From NCBI GenBank assembly GCA_963728295.1, contig CAVSKB010000016.1:1-64000 (forward strand): a stretch of 64,000 nt of DNA, given 5' to 3'. Below, piece by piece: positions 8,783 to 18,183 of the stretch. Below the pieces are notes generated by a model. That model did no database searches and had not been told where the DNA came from. It worked only from the letters and a program-made list of their open reading frames with translations. A program made the translations under genes and the position numbers. Each line of letters opens with the position of its first letter. The stretch's first letter is position 1. The stretch comes from DATJKD01 sp963728295. GTDB lineage: Bacteria > Pseudomonadota > Gammaproteobacteria > Steroidobacterales > Steroidobacteraceae.

Positions 8783-9865
8783 AGGCTCGCCGCCGGGCCG
8801 CCAGTGGCTGCTCGCCGACACGCGGCCGCGGCGGTCGGGCCTCGCCGACGCGCGGCCGCGGTGTATCCACAGCCGCTAACCACGATCGACGGACGGTGAA
8901 GAGCTGCGGAGGGTGCCCCGCACGTTCTGTCGGCGCGCGCCGGGTCGCTGGCGGTATCGCGGAATCGTCGAGGCAACCCTTCGCTAAGAGTGCCCGCGAC
9001 GTCCAACTGCGGTTGATGCGGTAGCGGATGCCGACCGCGCGGGCACCCTGGCGATGCCACTCGCTCCAGTACGCCTGATCGCCCAGCACCTCACGCTCCT
9101 GGCCATGCAGGAGCTTGGCGATCTGCGTGCTGTCGTGCACGTTCGCCGCCGTGGTGGTCAGGGTGTGCACGATGCCACGGCGGTCGGTACCGACGTGCGC
9201 CTTCATCCCAAAGTACCAAGTCCTTGCCCTTCTTGAGTCTGGTGCATCTCCGGGTCGCGCTCGCCGCGGGCATTCTTCGTCGAGGGCGGCGCGGAGATGA
9301 TCGTTGCATCAACGATCGTTCCCGACTTCAGCAGCAGCCGCTTCTCCTCGAGCAGCACTCTGAATCTCGGCAAAAATCCGCTCGGTGAGCTGGTGCTCCT
9401 CGAGAAGATGCCGAAAGCGGAGGATCGTCGACTCATCCGGGACGTCATCCTCGGCCAGCTCGATGCCGGCGAAGCGACGCATCGACTCGATGTCGTACAG
9501 GGAGTCGGCGGCCTGCGGTTGCGGCTGGGATACCACCACGTCCACGCGCCGGCTCGGGACGCCACCGTGGCATCGGCGAGCCGGCGTTTGGACCGGGTGT
9601 CGTGGGCGCAAGCCACGCCTGAACACTCCCGCAGTCAGACGTCGCGGACCACTCCGAGGCTGATGACTCTGCGACGATTCCGCGATACCGCCGCGGCTGC
9701 GGCACGCTCCGACAAAATGTGCGGGGCACCCTCTTCCGCTCTGCAACGTTCCTCGATCGTGGTGACCGGCCCACGAGATACCCGGGCCGAGCGTCGGCGA
9801 GCAGCCACAGCGGCCGAGCGGCGGCGGGCAACCGCCGCGGTCGGGTGCCGGCGAGCAGCCACGGC
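8783..9865. mobile_element. Composite repeat element, copy 1, with IS5-type core
   Basis: No intact gene lies in this 1.1-kb gap between convergent stop codons. The left end has three CTCGCCG units (8786, 8811, 8841), followed by a half-repeat at about 8858-9012. The right end is inverted, with units as CGGCGAG at 9795, a variant at 9822 and one at 9849, and a half-repeat at about 9525-9790. Both halves share GGTATCGCGGAATCGTCG (8953-8970 plus, 9672-9689 minus). Between them is a transposase fragment. The same two halves, in the opposite orientation and nearly fused, recur at 30855-31435. The permease stop codon is at 9866, so the element touches it. Confidence 0.75.
9013..9524 (-). pseudogene. 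IS5-family transposase remnant
   Basis: Read on the minus strand over several frames, the fragment gives SLYDIESMRRFAGIEL, LLLKSGTIVDATIISAP, STKNARGERDPEMHQT, MKAHVGTDRRGIVHTLTTTA and GDQAYW, in the order found in IS5-family DDE transposases. The first and second catalytic Asp regions are present. The C-terminal third with the catalytic Glu is missing: the homology stops at RYRINR, exactly where the left half-repeat begins. About 80 N-terminal residues are missing where the right half-repeat begins. There are at least two internal frameshifts. It cannot encode an active enzyme. Confidence 0.75.
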
Positions 9866-12401
9866 CTATGTGCGCAGCGTCGCCACCGGCGGGTGCGTGA
9901 CTACCGAGCGCGCGGCAAGTACCCCCGCGACGCCGACGAGCACGGCACCACCGCCGAGACCCACAAGCCAGATCAACAAACCGGGCGTGTACTTCAGGTC
10001 GAATACCTCGCGCGCTAGGAAGTAACCGGCCACCGTGGCGCCGGCGGCCGCGAGCAATCCCGCCAGCGCGCCCAGTGCCATGAACTCCGCCGCTATGCCC
10101 TGGAACACGACGCGGCGGCTGGCCCCGAGTGTACGCAGCATCGCGCTTTCGAAGCGGCGCTCGTCGCGCGTGGCCTGAACCGACGCAACGAGCACCGTGA
10201 GACCCGCGAGCAGCGTGAACAGGAAAACGTACTGCACGGCGAGCGCGGCCTTGTCCATGACCTCGCGCACCTGCGAGAGCAGTGCGTCGATGTCGATGAT
10301 CGTGACCTCCGGGAAGCGCCGCACGAGCTCGACCAGTGCAGGCCGCTGTGCGGTCTCGACGTGCACGCTCGTGATCAGCGTGCCGGTGATCTCATCGAGC
10401 ACGCCGGGCGAGAACACGACGAAGAAGTTCGGCTGGAAAGAGTCCCAGCGCACCTCGCGCAGGCTTGCGACACGTGCTTCGATCGGCTCACCGGCGGCGT
10501 CGTAGCTCAGGCGATCGCCGATCTTGAGCCCCAGCGACTTGGCGAACTCGCGCTCGACCGAGACACGCGGTCCGCCGCCGTCGCCCTCGCGCCACCATTC
10601 GCCCGCGATGAGCCGGTTGTCCGATCGCAGCGTCGCGGCCCAGGTGAGATTCGCTTCGCGCTCGAGCCATTCGCGCGCGTCCTCGGTCGGCAACCTGACC
10701 TCCGCGGCGGGCACGCCGTTGATGGCCGTCAGGCGTGCGCGCACCATCGGTACGAGCTCGGTGGGCGGCAGGCCGCGATCCGCGAAGAATGCGCGCAGTT
10801 CCTCGCCCTCGTCGGGGCGGATGTTGATCATGAAGTAATTGGGTGCATCGACGGGCAGGCTTGCGCGCCACTCCTCGAGCAGGTCGTTCCGCACCAGCGC
10901 GAGCAGCAGCAGCACCATCAGGCCCAGGCCAAAGGCGATGATCTGCACGACACTGTCGCGACCGCGACGCGCTATGTTCGCGAGCCCGTAGCGCCAGGCC
11001 ACGCCGACACCACCGCGCAGCGGTGCGAGTGCCCTGACGAGCGCCGCGCCTGCGAGCGCGAGCACGATGAAGGTCGCGGCGATACCGGCCCCGAGATACA
11101 GCACCAGCTTTGCATCGCGGAGGAGCCACAGAAGCAGCGCCAGCACGGAGGCGACCGCGACACCGTACACGAAGAGGTAGCGCAGCGGCGGCGGCTCCAG
11201 GTTCCGGCGCAGCACGCGCGCAGGTGGCACGCTCTTCAGCTGCAGCAGCGGCGGCAGCGCGAAGCCCACCAGGATCACGACCGCCGTGACCAGCCCGAGC
11301 CACAGTGCGTCGGGAGCCGGGGGCGGGAGCTCGCCGCTCACCAGGTCGCGGAGCAGGTACGAGAGCACGGCCTGCGCCGCGAAACCGACCATTGTGCCGA
11401 CGAGCGCAACCGCGATCGCCACCACGACCAGCTGCGCCACGGTCTGCGCAAGCACGAAACCCTGCGTCGCGCCCATGCACTTCATGAGCGCGGTCTGGTC
11501 GAGATGTCGCGCCGTGTAGCGGCGCGCCGCCATCGCCACCGCGACCGCGGAGAGGAGCACGCTCACCAGGCTCGCGAGCGACAGGAACCGGCTCGAGCGC
11601 TCGGAGGAGTCGCGGATCTGGGGACTCGCATCCGCAATCGTCTCCAGCCGCTCGCCGCTCTTCTTGTTTGCGAGCAGGTATGCGCGGAACTCCGCCACCT
11701 GGGCCGGATCGCCCGCAAAGAGCTCGGCGCGTCGGACCCGGCTGCCGGGCTGGATCAGCTCCGTCGCCTCCATGTCGGCCAGGTTGATGAGCAGCGTCGT
11801 CGAGAGATCGCTGAAGCCCATGCCCTGGTCCGGGCGATAGTCGAGCACCCGCGTCACCACGAGCTCGTGCGCTCCGACGCTGATCCGTGCCGGAAGCGGA
11901 GCGCCGAGGCGAGCGAGCAGCCGCGAATCGGCCCACGCCTCGCCGCGCGCCGGTATCGCACGGGTCGGACGCGGCGTTCCGAACGGCTCGGTCGGCAATC
12001 CGCAGCTCGCCGCGCAGCGGATATCCCTCGCTCGCGGCGCGAAGCGCGACCAGCGTGGACTCGTCTCCGTAATAGACGACGCTCGGCATCGACGCGAGCC
12101 GGGCGCTCGCAAGCCCGCGCCGCGCCGCCTCGCGCGCGTAGCCGTCGGCGATTGGCCGCGCGGACTCCAGGCGGAGATCGGCGGCCAGCACGCCACCTGC
12201 CTGCTGCGCCACCGCACGGTTCACACGGCTGGTGAAGAATCCGACGGCGGTGAGCGACGCCACGGCGAGCAGCAGTGCCAGCAGCATCACGGTCAGCTCG
12301 CCCGACTTGAGGTCGCGCGCAAGATTGCGCAGGGAGAGCCGAAGCGCGACGGCGAGGGGGATTGCACCCTCGACGGCCGTTGCGCGCCGTTGCTCGTTCA
12401 T
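9866..12401 (-). CDS. ybbP: ABC transporter permease, FtsX/MacB type (YbbP-like), frameshifted
   Basis: About 845 residues with the YbbP layout: an N-terminal membrane anchor (LTVMLLALLLAVASLTAVGFF), a large periplasmic part, a first FtsX permease unit (three segments around LASLVSVLLSAVAVAMAARR), and a second unit at the C-terminus (LAVQYVFLFTLLAGLTVLVA to VLAARSVVTHPPVATLRT). Such proteins work with a MacB/LolD-type ATPase in envelope lipid or lipoprotein handling; the substrate is not known. The frame changes near 11970 (GELRIADR switches to GTPRPTRAIPARGEAW), and the length is one base over a multiple of three. It overlaps ybbA by 4 bp. Confidence 0.8.
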
Positions 12402-13075
12402 GCCTGGCCTTCCACCATCCGGCCCGCGTCGAGCCGGACGAGGCGGCCGCAGCGCGCCGCGATCGAGCGGTCGTGCGTCACGAGGATCAGCGTCGTGCCC
12501 GCGCTCGCGTTGAGGCCAAACAGCAGATCCATGATCCGCCCGCCGGTGCCCGAGTCGAGGTTTCCGGTCGGCTCGTCCGCGAACAGCACGTCCGGGCCGG
12601 CGACGAATGCGCGCGCGATCGCGACGCGCTGCTGCTCGCCACCGGAGAGCTGCCGCGGATAGTGTCCGACGCGTTCCGCCAGGCCGACCCGGTCGAGGAC
12701 CTCGAGCGCCGTACGACGCGCATCGGCGCGCCCCGCGAGCTCGAGCGGCAGCATCACGTTCTCGAGTGCCGTCAGCGCCGGCACCAGGTGGAAGGACTGG
12801 AAGACGAATCCGACGTGCCGCGCCCGAAGCGCCGCTCGGCCGTCCTCGTCGAGCGCGGTGAGCTCCCGGCCGGCGAGCCAGACGCGCCCGCTGGTGGGCT
12901 CGTCGAGCCCGGCCAGCAGCGCGAGCAACGTGGATTTGCCCGCACCGGAAGCGCCCACGACTGCGACCGATTCGCCGCGCCGCACATCGAGCGTGACCTC
13001 GGCGAGTATGGCGAGCGTTCCTTCGGGGCTGTTAACCTGCTTGCCGAGCCTCTCCGCCGCAAGCACCGTGTCCAT
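12398..13075 (-). CDS. ybbA: ABC transporter ATP-binding protein, YbbA/LolD family
   Basis: A 226-residue ATPase with Walker A GASGAGKST, Q-loop FVFQSFHLVPALTALENV, signature LSGGEQQR, Walker B VLFADEPT and switch His in LVTHD. All key residues are intact. This size and the GNLDSGTG segment are typical of the MacB/LolD/YbbA subgroup that powers FtsX-type permeases. It sits directly upstream of the YbbP-like permease with a 4-bp overlap. Its start at 13075 overlaps the divergent tesA start (13068) by 8 bp, the same ybbA/tesA arrangement found in E. coli. A longer open frame upstream to 13159 runs through tesA and is not needed. Confidence 0.9.
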   Translation of the reverse strand: MDTVLAAERLGKQVNSPEGTLAILAEVTLDVRRGESVAVVGASGAGKSTLLALLAGLDEPTSGRVWLAGRELTALDEDGRAALRARHVGFVFQSFHLVPALTALENVMLPLELAGRADARRTALEVLDRVGLAERVGHYPRQLSGGEQQRVAIARAFVAGPDVLFADEPTGNLDSGTGGRIMDLLFGLNASAGTTLILVTHDRSIAARCGRLVRLDAGRMVEGQA

Positions 13076-13736
13076 TCGTTCCAAGGTCAGCCTCGCATCG
13101 CTCTGTCTCGCCGCGGTCCTGGCGCCGGGCGTCGGCCGCGCGGACGCCGCTCCCACCATCCTGGTGCTGGGTGACAGCCTGAGCGCAGCTTACGGGATCC
13201 GTCTCGAGCAGGGCTGGGTGGCCCTGCTCGACGGACGGTTGAAGCAGGAAGGGTACGGGCACCGCGTGGTCAATGCCAGTTCGAGCGGGGAAACCACCGG
13301 TGGCGCCCTCGCCCGCCTGCCGCGCGCGCTCGAGCGGCACCGTCCCGCCGTGGTCGTGATCGAGCTCGGTGGCAACGATGGTCTGCGCGGGCTGCCGATC
13401 GCCGACGTGCGAGCGAACCTCGATCGGTTGATCCGTGTGTCGCGCGAGGGCGGCGCCGAGGTGCTGCTGGTCGGGATGCGCATCCCGCCGAACTACGGGC
13501 CGACCTATACGCGGGAGTTCCACGCCCTCTTCAGCGAGCTGGCGAAGCGTCACAAGGTGGCGCTGGTGCCGTTCCTCCTGGATGGCGTCGCGCTCGACGA
13601 CTCGCTGATGCAGGAGGACGGCCTCCATCCGAACGCGGCGGCGCAGCCGAGGTTGCTTGCGCAAGTCTGGCCCAAACTCGAGCCGCTTCTAACGCACGAC
13701 GGAACGCGGGCTTCCGGAACCGGAGCCCAGCCATGA
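13068..13736 (+). CDS. tesA: Arylesterase/acyl-CoA thioesterase I, SGNH hydrolase TesA
   Basis: A 222-residue SGNH hydrolase with a signal peptide (about residues 1-24, ending at GRADA). It then has block I ILVLGDSLSAAYGI with the nucleophile Ser, the Gly of block II (NASSSGETTGG), the Asn of block III (ELGGNDGLRG), and block V DGLHPN with the catalytic Asp and His. It should act in the periplasm as lysophospholipase, thioesterase and esterase. I choose the GTG at 13068 because it gives a complete signal peptide. Its end overlaps fadD by 4 bp (ATGA), so acyl hydrolysis and acyl-CoA formation appear coupled. Confidence 0.9.
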   Translation: MSIRSKVSLASLCLAAVLAPGVGRADAAPTILVLGDSLSAAYGIRLEQGWVALLDGRLKQEGYGHRVVNASSSGETTGGALARLPRALERHRPAVVVIELGGNDGLRGLPIADVRANLDRLIRVSREGGAEVLLVGMRIPPNYGPTYTREFHALFSELAKRHKVALVPFLLDGVALDDSLMQEDGLHPNAAAQPRLLAQVWPKLEPLLTHDGTRASGTGAQP

Positions 13737-15475
13737 ACGACACGGACGTCCCGGCCAGGTCCTGGCTCGCGTCGTACCCGCCCGGCGTACCGGCGACGAT
13801 AGATCCGGACGAGTATCGCTCGCTCACAGACCTGCTCGAGCACAGCATGGCGAAGCATCACGCTCGGCCTGCGTACACGAGCATGGGACGCACGCTGCGG
13901 TACGCGGACCTGGACCGCATGAGCGCCGATCTGGCCGCGTGGCTGCAGCAGGCGGCCGGGCTCTCGAAGGGTGATCGACTCGCGATCATGCTCCCGAACG
14001 TCCTCCAGTACCCGGTATCCCTCGTAGCGGCGTTTCGCGCCGGCCTCACGGTCGTCAACACAAACCCGCTCTACACGCCACGCGAGCTCAAGGCTCAGCT
14101 CGCGGACTCCGGGGCGCGCGCGGTCGTGATCCTCGAGAACTTCGCCCACGTTCTCGAGGAGGTGATCGAGGACACGGCGATCGAGACCGTGATCGTCACC
14201 GGCGCCGGCGATCTGCTGGGGTTTCCCAGGGCGCAGGCCGCGAACTTCATCGTGCGTCATGTCCGCAGACAGGTTCCGGAATGGAGCCTGCCCGACGCGG
14301 TGCGCTTCAACGTGGCGCTGTCACAGGGACGCTACGAGAACCGCGTGCCGGTCGAGCTCGGGCCCGAGGACATCGCCTTCCTGCAATACACGGGCGGCAC
14401 CACGGGCGTCGCCAAGGGGGCGGTGCTCACCCACCGTAATCTCGTCGCGAACGTCCTGCAGCTCGAGAGCTGGATTGCGCCAGCACTCGGCGACGCGGAA
14501 GACCCGACGATCGTCGGGGCGCTGCCGATGTATCACGTCTTCGCGCTGACGCAGGCGCTGTTCTTCCTCTACATAGGCGGCTGCAACCTGCTGATCGCGA
14601 ACCCGCGCGATTTTCCGGCGTTCGTCTCCGACCTGCGCCGCAACCGCTTCACGTTCTTCAGCGGCGTGAACACGCTCTTCAACGCGCTGCTCAACGCGCC
14701 TGGATTCGCGGATCTCGACTTCAGCCATCTGCGCGTAAGCCTCGGCGGCGGCATGGCGGTGCAGCGTGCGGTCGCCGAGCGATGGAAGGAGGTCACGGGC
14801 AACACGCTGACGGAAGCGTGGGGTCTGACCGAGACCTCGCCCGGCGCGACCGTCAATCGGCTCGACGAGGAAGCGTTCACGGGCTCGATCGGGTTGCCGC
14901 TGCCGTCCACCGACATCTCGATCCGCGACGACGACGGCAAACCGCTGCCGCTCGGACAGTCCGGCGAGATCTGCGTAGCGGGCCCGCAGGTGATGCGGGA
15001 GTACTGGAAGCGCCCCGACGAGACGGCCAAGGTCATGATGCCCGGTCGCGTGCTGCGCACCGGGGATATCGGCCACATGGATTCCCGCGGCTACGTGTAC
15101 ATCGACGACCGCAAGAAGGACATGATCCTGGTGTCGGGGTTCAACGTGTATCCGAACGAGGTCGAGGGCGTGGTGGCGGCGCATCCGGGCGTGCTCGAGG
15201 TCGCCGCGGTCGCGCAGCCCGACGAGCGCGCCGGCGAGGTGGTCGTGCTGTTCGTCGTGCGCAAGGATCCCGCACTCACCGAGCAGGCGCTCATCGAGCA
15301 CTGCCGCGAGTCGCTGACCGGCTACAAGGTACCGAAGCGCGTCTATTTTCGCGACGAGCTGCCGAAGACCAACGTCGGGAAAATACTGCGTCGTGCGCTC
15401 CGCGACGAGCTGAGTCATCCCGCCGTGCCACACGCCGCGTCCGTCGCGAGCGACGTCAGCACGTCGTCTGGCTGA
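13733..15475 (+). CDS. fadD: Long-chain fatty acid-CoA ligase
   Basis: A 580-residue AMP-forming ligase. The P-loop is YTGGTTGVAKGAVLTHRN (about residues 219-236), the A5 motif AWGLTETSPGA (about residue 360), the hinge DRKKDMILVSGFNVYPNEVE, and the catalytic Lys lies in KTNVGKILRRALR near the C-terminus. It activates free fatty acids to acyl-CoA with ATP, usually at the inner membrane, feeding beta-oxidation or here perhaps the acyl-CoA reductase at 4.5-6.5 kb. It is coupled to tesA. The last 20 bp overlap the convergent AhpD-like gene. Confidence 0.9.
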   Translation: MNDTDVPARSWLASYPPGVPATIDPDEYRSLTDLLEHSMAKHHARPAYTSMGRTLRYADLDRMSADLAAWLQQAAGLSKGDRLAIMLPNVLQYPVSLVAAFRAGLTVVNTNPLYTPRELKAQLADSGARAVVILENFAHVLEEVIEDTAIETVIVTGAGDLLGFPRAQAANFIVRHVRRQVPEWSLPDAVRFNVALSQGRYENRVPVELGPEDIAFLQYTGGTTGVAKGAVLTHRNLVANVLQLESWIAPALGDAEDPTIVGALPMYHVFALTQALFFLYIGGCNLLIANPRDFPAFVSDLRRNRFTFFSGVNTLFNALLNAPGFADLDFSHLRVSLGGGMAVQRAVAERWKEVTGNTLTEAWGLTETSPGATVNRLDEEAFTGSIGLPLPSTDISIRDDDGKPLPLGQSGEICVAGPQVMREYWKRPDETAKVMMPGRVLRTGDIGHMDSRGYVYIDDRKKDMILVSGFNVYPNEVEGVVAAHPGVLEVAAVAQPDERAGEVVVLFVVRKDPALTEQALIEHCRESLTGYKVPKRVYFRDELPKTNVGKILRRALRDELSHPAVPHAASVASDVSTSSG

Positions 15476-15980
15476 GCGCTATCTCCATCACCGGCAGCTC
15501 CTCCGGCATGCCGCCCAGGCTAACCGCGCAGCGCGATGCGGCGTTGAACGAAACCAGCGCGATCGCGAGGTGTGCGAGCTCCTCGGGCGTGAACGATGCG
15601 CGCAACGCGGCCGCCCGCGACGCGTCGAGCTCGCCGCCCGATTTCAGGTAGGCGTCTGCGAACACGAGCGCCAGTTTCTCGCGCTCATCGAGGCTGCTCC
15701 GCTCGTAGCCGTCGGTGATCCCCGCCACCTTGTCTTCCGTCAGCCCATCGGCGCGAGCGACGTCGTAGCGCACGCTCCTGCAGAACACGCAGTTGACGAG
15801 CCGGGCATTGCGCAGCCGCACGAGCTCGAGCAACGCCGGCCGCACGGCACCGCCGTTCCAGACGCGCTCGTTGAGTGCGATCAACGGCTCGACGGTCTCC
15901 GGTACGAGCCCGAGCGCGCTGTCACGGATGGAGTTGCCCGTGTGCTCACGCGGCACGGCGACTCGCAGTTGCGAGGACAT
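15456..15980 (-). CDS. Carboxymuconolactone decarboxylase/AhpD-like protein with CxxC motif
   Basis: A 174-residue CMD-family protein. The core PALLELVRLRNARLVNCVFCR carries a CVFC pair and is followed by RYDVARADGLTEDKV, the layout of AhpD-like alkylhydroperoxidases, in which the CxxC thiols and a downstream His work in peroxide reduction. No downstream His matches clearly, so activity is uncertain. The C-terminal part (YERSSLDEREKLALVFADAYL) is also family-like. Its 3' end overlaps fadD. The next gene on this strand upstream is a cysteine-less paralogue. Confidence 0.75.
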   Translation of the reverse strand: MSSQLRVAVPREHTGNSIRDSALGLVPETVEPLIALNERVWNGGAVRPALLELVRLRNARLVNCVFCRSVRYDVARADGLTEDKVAGITDGYERSSLDEREKLALVFADAYLKSGGELDASRAAALRASFTPEELAHLAIALVSFNAASRCAVSLGGMPEELPVMEIALSQTTC

Positions 15981-15999
15981 GAGTGATCTCCTTCCGGGA

Positions 16000-16455
16000 T
16001 CAGGCGCCCGCTCTGGCGAGGGCGTTCGTCAGGCGCGCCATGCGAATTCGTCCGTCGATGAAGCCAAGCGCCTCGATCAGCACGACAAGGCCGGTGTCGC
16101 CGTAGGCGCCCTTGACGGCTTCTGCCATCTCGTCGGTGATCGCCGCGGGGTCCTGCGCGTACACTTCGGCCAGCGAAAGCACCGCGACCTCGCCGGGATC
16201 GAATTGCCCGTCGGTCGCAAACCGCCCGCGTATCACGCTCTGGCGCTTGGCCTGCGGAGCCTGCGCCGCCGGGTGCGTCACTTCGAGTTCCTCGGCAGCG
16301 CCGTGCATCTGCGCGAGCCGCAGCCGACACAGCTCGAGGAGCGCCGGCGGCACGCGGTCCTGCGACCACAATGACTGCCACATCGACTCGAACGCCGTGG
16401 CGGCGCCGCCCGCCCGCGACACTGCATCGCCCAGTGTGATGCTCGTCGTGTTCAT
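16000..16455 (-). CDS. Carboxymuconolactone decarboxylase-like paralogue lacking the CxxC pair
   Basis: A 151-residue protein alignable by eye to its neighbour: VPPALLELCRLRLAQMHGAAEE matches PALLELVRLRNARLVNCVFCRS, and DPGEVAVLSLAEVYAQDP matches the DEREKLALVFADAYL block. Where the neighbour has NCVFC, this protein has QMHGA, so the redox pair is gone. It may be a structural or regulatory partner in a mixed oligomer, or a decarboxylase-type member. The start at 16455 is preferred over the longer frame because it overlaps the ppa stop as ATGA. The pair probably arose by duplication. Confidence 0.7.
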   Translation of the reverse strand: MNTTSITLGDAVSRAGGAATAFESMWQSLWSQDRVPPALLELCRLRLAQMHGAAEELEVTHPAAQAPQAKRQSVIRGRFATDGQFDPGEVAVLSLAEVYAQDPAAITDEMAEAVKGAYGDTGLVVLIEALGFIDGRIRMARLTNALARAGA

Positions 16456-17102
16456 GTCCTCGATATCCTTCGCGCCCGATCCCCGCCGCGCGCCTTCCGA
16501 TGCACGCCGACCTGTTGCTTCTGGCCGCGCCCGAGTGAGGGCGCCGCCACGAAGTGCGCGGCGACGTCGTCGCCGTGCCGCGCCGCGCGACGGATGCCGT
16601 CCGCGATCATTTTCTCCGCCCCTTCGGTGTCGAGCCAGCGAGCGAGCGTCACCCATTTACCCTTTTCCAGATCCTTGTAATGCCGGAAGAAGTGCACGAT
16701 CTGCTCGCATAGCGTCCCGGGCAGGTCCTTGTACGAGCGTACGCCACTGTAGAACGGGTGCAGCTTGTCGACCGGCACGGCGAGGATCTTCTCGTCGGGC
16801 CCGGCCTCGTCCTTCATGAGCATTGCGCCGACCGGCCGGCAGCGGACGATCGCTCCGGGGACGACCGGGCCCGGACCAACGACGATGACGTCGACCGGAT
16901 CGCCGTCGCCCGACAGCGTGTGCGGGATGAAGCCGTAGTTACCCGGGTAGAACATCGCGGTGTGCAGGAACCGATCGACGCGCAGGGCGCCCGACGCCTT
17001 GTCGAGCTCGTACTTGACGGGCACGCCGCCCTGCGGGATCTCGATCAGCACGTTGACGTCGTGTGGCGGCGCCTCGCCGATTCCGATCTTGCTGATGTCC
17101 AT
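16452..17102 (-). CDS. ppa: Inorganic diphosphatase (family I)
   Basis: It hydrolyses pyrophosphate in the cytoplasm and so drives biosynthetic reactions. Family I landmarks are present: VPVKYELDKASGALRVDRFL, FYPGNYGFIPHT, the metal-binding signature DGDPVDVIVV, and VRCRPVGAMLMKDEAGPDEKILAVP. From 17102 the protein is 216 residues, about 40 longer than usual. The extra part after MIADGIRRAARHG is Arg/Gly-rich and unlike the family, so either this lineage has an extension or a missed indel hides an earlier stop. The stop overlaps the next start (ATGA), which favours a genuine extension. Confidence 0.85.
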   Translation of the reverse strand: MDISKIGIGEAPPHDVNVLIEIPQGGVPVKYELDKASGALRVDRFLHTAMFYPGNYGFIPHTLSGDGDPVDVIVVGPGPVVPGAIVRCRPVGAMLMKDEAGPDEKILAVPVDKLHPFYSGVRSYKDLPGTLCEQIVHFFRHYKDLEKGKWVTLARWLDTEGAEKMIADGIRRAARHGDDVAAHFVAAPSLGRGQKQQVGVHRKARGGDRARRISRT

Positions 17103-17115
17103 GGCCTCTCCCGGT

Positions 17116-18183
17116 TCAGGCGTGATACGGCGGCGACAGCTCGTGGACGGCCTCGACCATCGCGAGCGCGTTCTCGGTCGGTACGTCCGGATGGATGCCG
17201 TGCCCGAGATTGAACACGTGACCGTGACCCGCCCCGTAGCTCGCCAGCACCTGGGCAACGCGGTCGCGGATCTGCGCAGGCTGTGCATACAGGGCACCGG
17301 GATCGAGATTGCCCTGCAGCGCGACCCGATCGCCGCAGGCACGGCGGGCATCGGCGAGATCCGTGGTCCAGTCGACGCCGAGGGCATCGCAGCCGCTCGC
17401 GGCCATCTCCTTGAGCCATGCGCCGCCACCCTTTGTGAAAAGGATGACCGGCACGCGCCGGCCGTCCTGCTCGCGCACGAGGCCCTCGACGATGCGGTTC
17501 ATGTACGCGAGCGAGAACTCCCGGTAGGCGGAAGGTGCCAGCACGCCGCCCCAGGTATCGAACAGCATGACTGCCTGCGCACCGGCGGCGATCTGGGCGT
17601 TCAGGTAAGCGCAGGTCGCGTCGGCGAGGACCGCGAGCAGTCGATGCAGGTCGCGCGGCGCGCCGTACAGCAGCCCCTTGATCGTCCCGAAGGTCTTGCT
17701 GCTGCCGCCCTCGACCATGTAGGTCGCCACCGTCCATGGGCTGCCCGCAAAGCCGATGAGCGGCACCCGGCCGCCGAGCTCGCGCCGCACGAGGCGGATC
17801 GCGTCCAGGACATAGCGCAGGTCGCGCTCAGGGTCGGGCACACGCAGCCCGTCGATATCCGCCGCGGTCCGCACCGGACGCGCGATGCGCGGTCCTTCGC
17901 CCGATTCGAAGTCGAGACCGAGGTTCATCGCGTGCGGGATGGTCAGGATGTCCGAGAAGAGGATCGCGGCGTCGAGTCGGAAGCGCGCGAGCGGCTGCAG
18001 CGTCACCTCGCAGGCAAGCTCGGGCGTCGTGCAGAGCGCAAGAAAGCTGCCGGCGCGTTCGCGCGTCGCGCGGTACTCGGGGAGATAGCGACCCGCCTGC
18101 CGCATCATCCAGACTGGCGTCCGCGGTGTCGGCTGGCGCAGCAGCGCGCGCAGCAGCAGGTCGTTCGAGAGCGCGGCGCTCAC
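17116..18183 (-). CDS. hemE: Uroporphyrinogen decarboxylase
   Basis: A 355-residue enzyme of heme synthesis that removes four acetate carboxyls from uroporphyrinogen III. The N-terminal signature WMMRQAGRYLPEYR is intact, as are FSDILTIPHAMNLGLDFESG, GFAGSPWTVATYMVEGG and the C-terminal FNLGHGIHPDVP. The start is a GTG at 18183 overlapping the pyrF stop as GTGA, so the two are coupled. Heme supply fits the large cytochrome oxidase block later in the window, but no shared regulation can be seen. Confidence 0.95.
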   Translation of the reverse strand: MSAALSNDLLLRALLRQPTPRTPVWMMRQAGRYLPEYRATRERAGSFLALCTTPELACEVTLQPLARFRLDAAILFSDILTIPHAMNLGLDFESGEGPRIARPVRTAADIDGLRVPDPERDLRYVLDAIRLVRRELGGRVPLIGFAGSPWTVATYMVEGGSSKTFGTIKGLLYGAPRDLHRLLAVLADATCAYLNAQIAAGAQAVMLFDTWGGVLAPSAYREFSLAYMNRIVEGLVREQDGRRVPVILFTKGGGAWLKEMAASGCDALGVDWTTDLADARRACGDRVALQGNLDPGALYAQPAQIRDRVAQVLASYGAGHGHVFNLGHGIHPDVPTENALAMVEAVHELSPPYHA

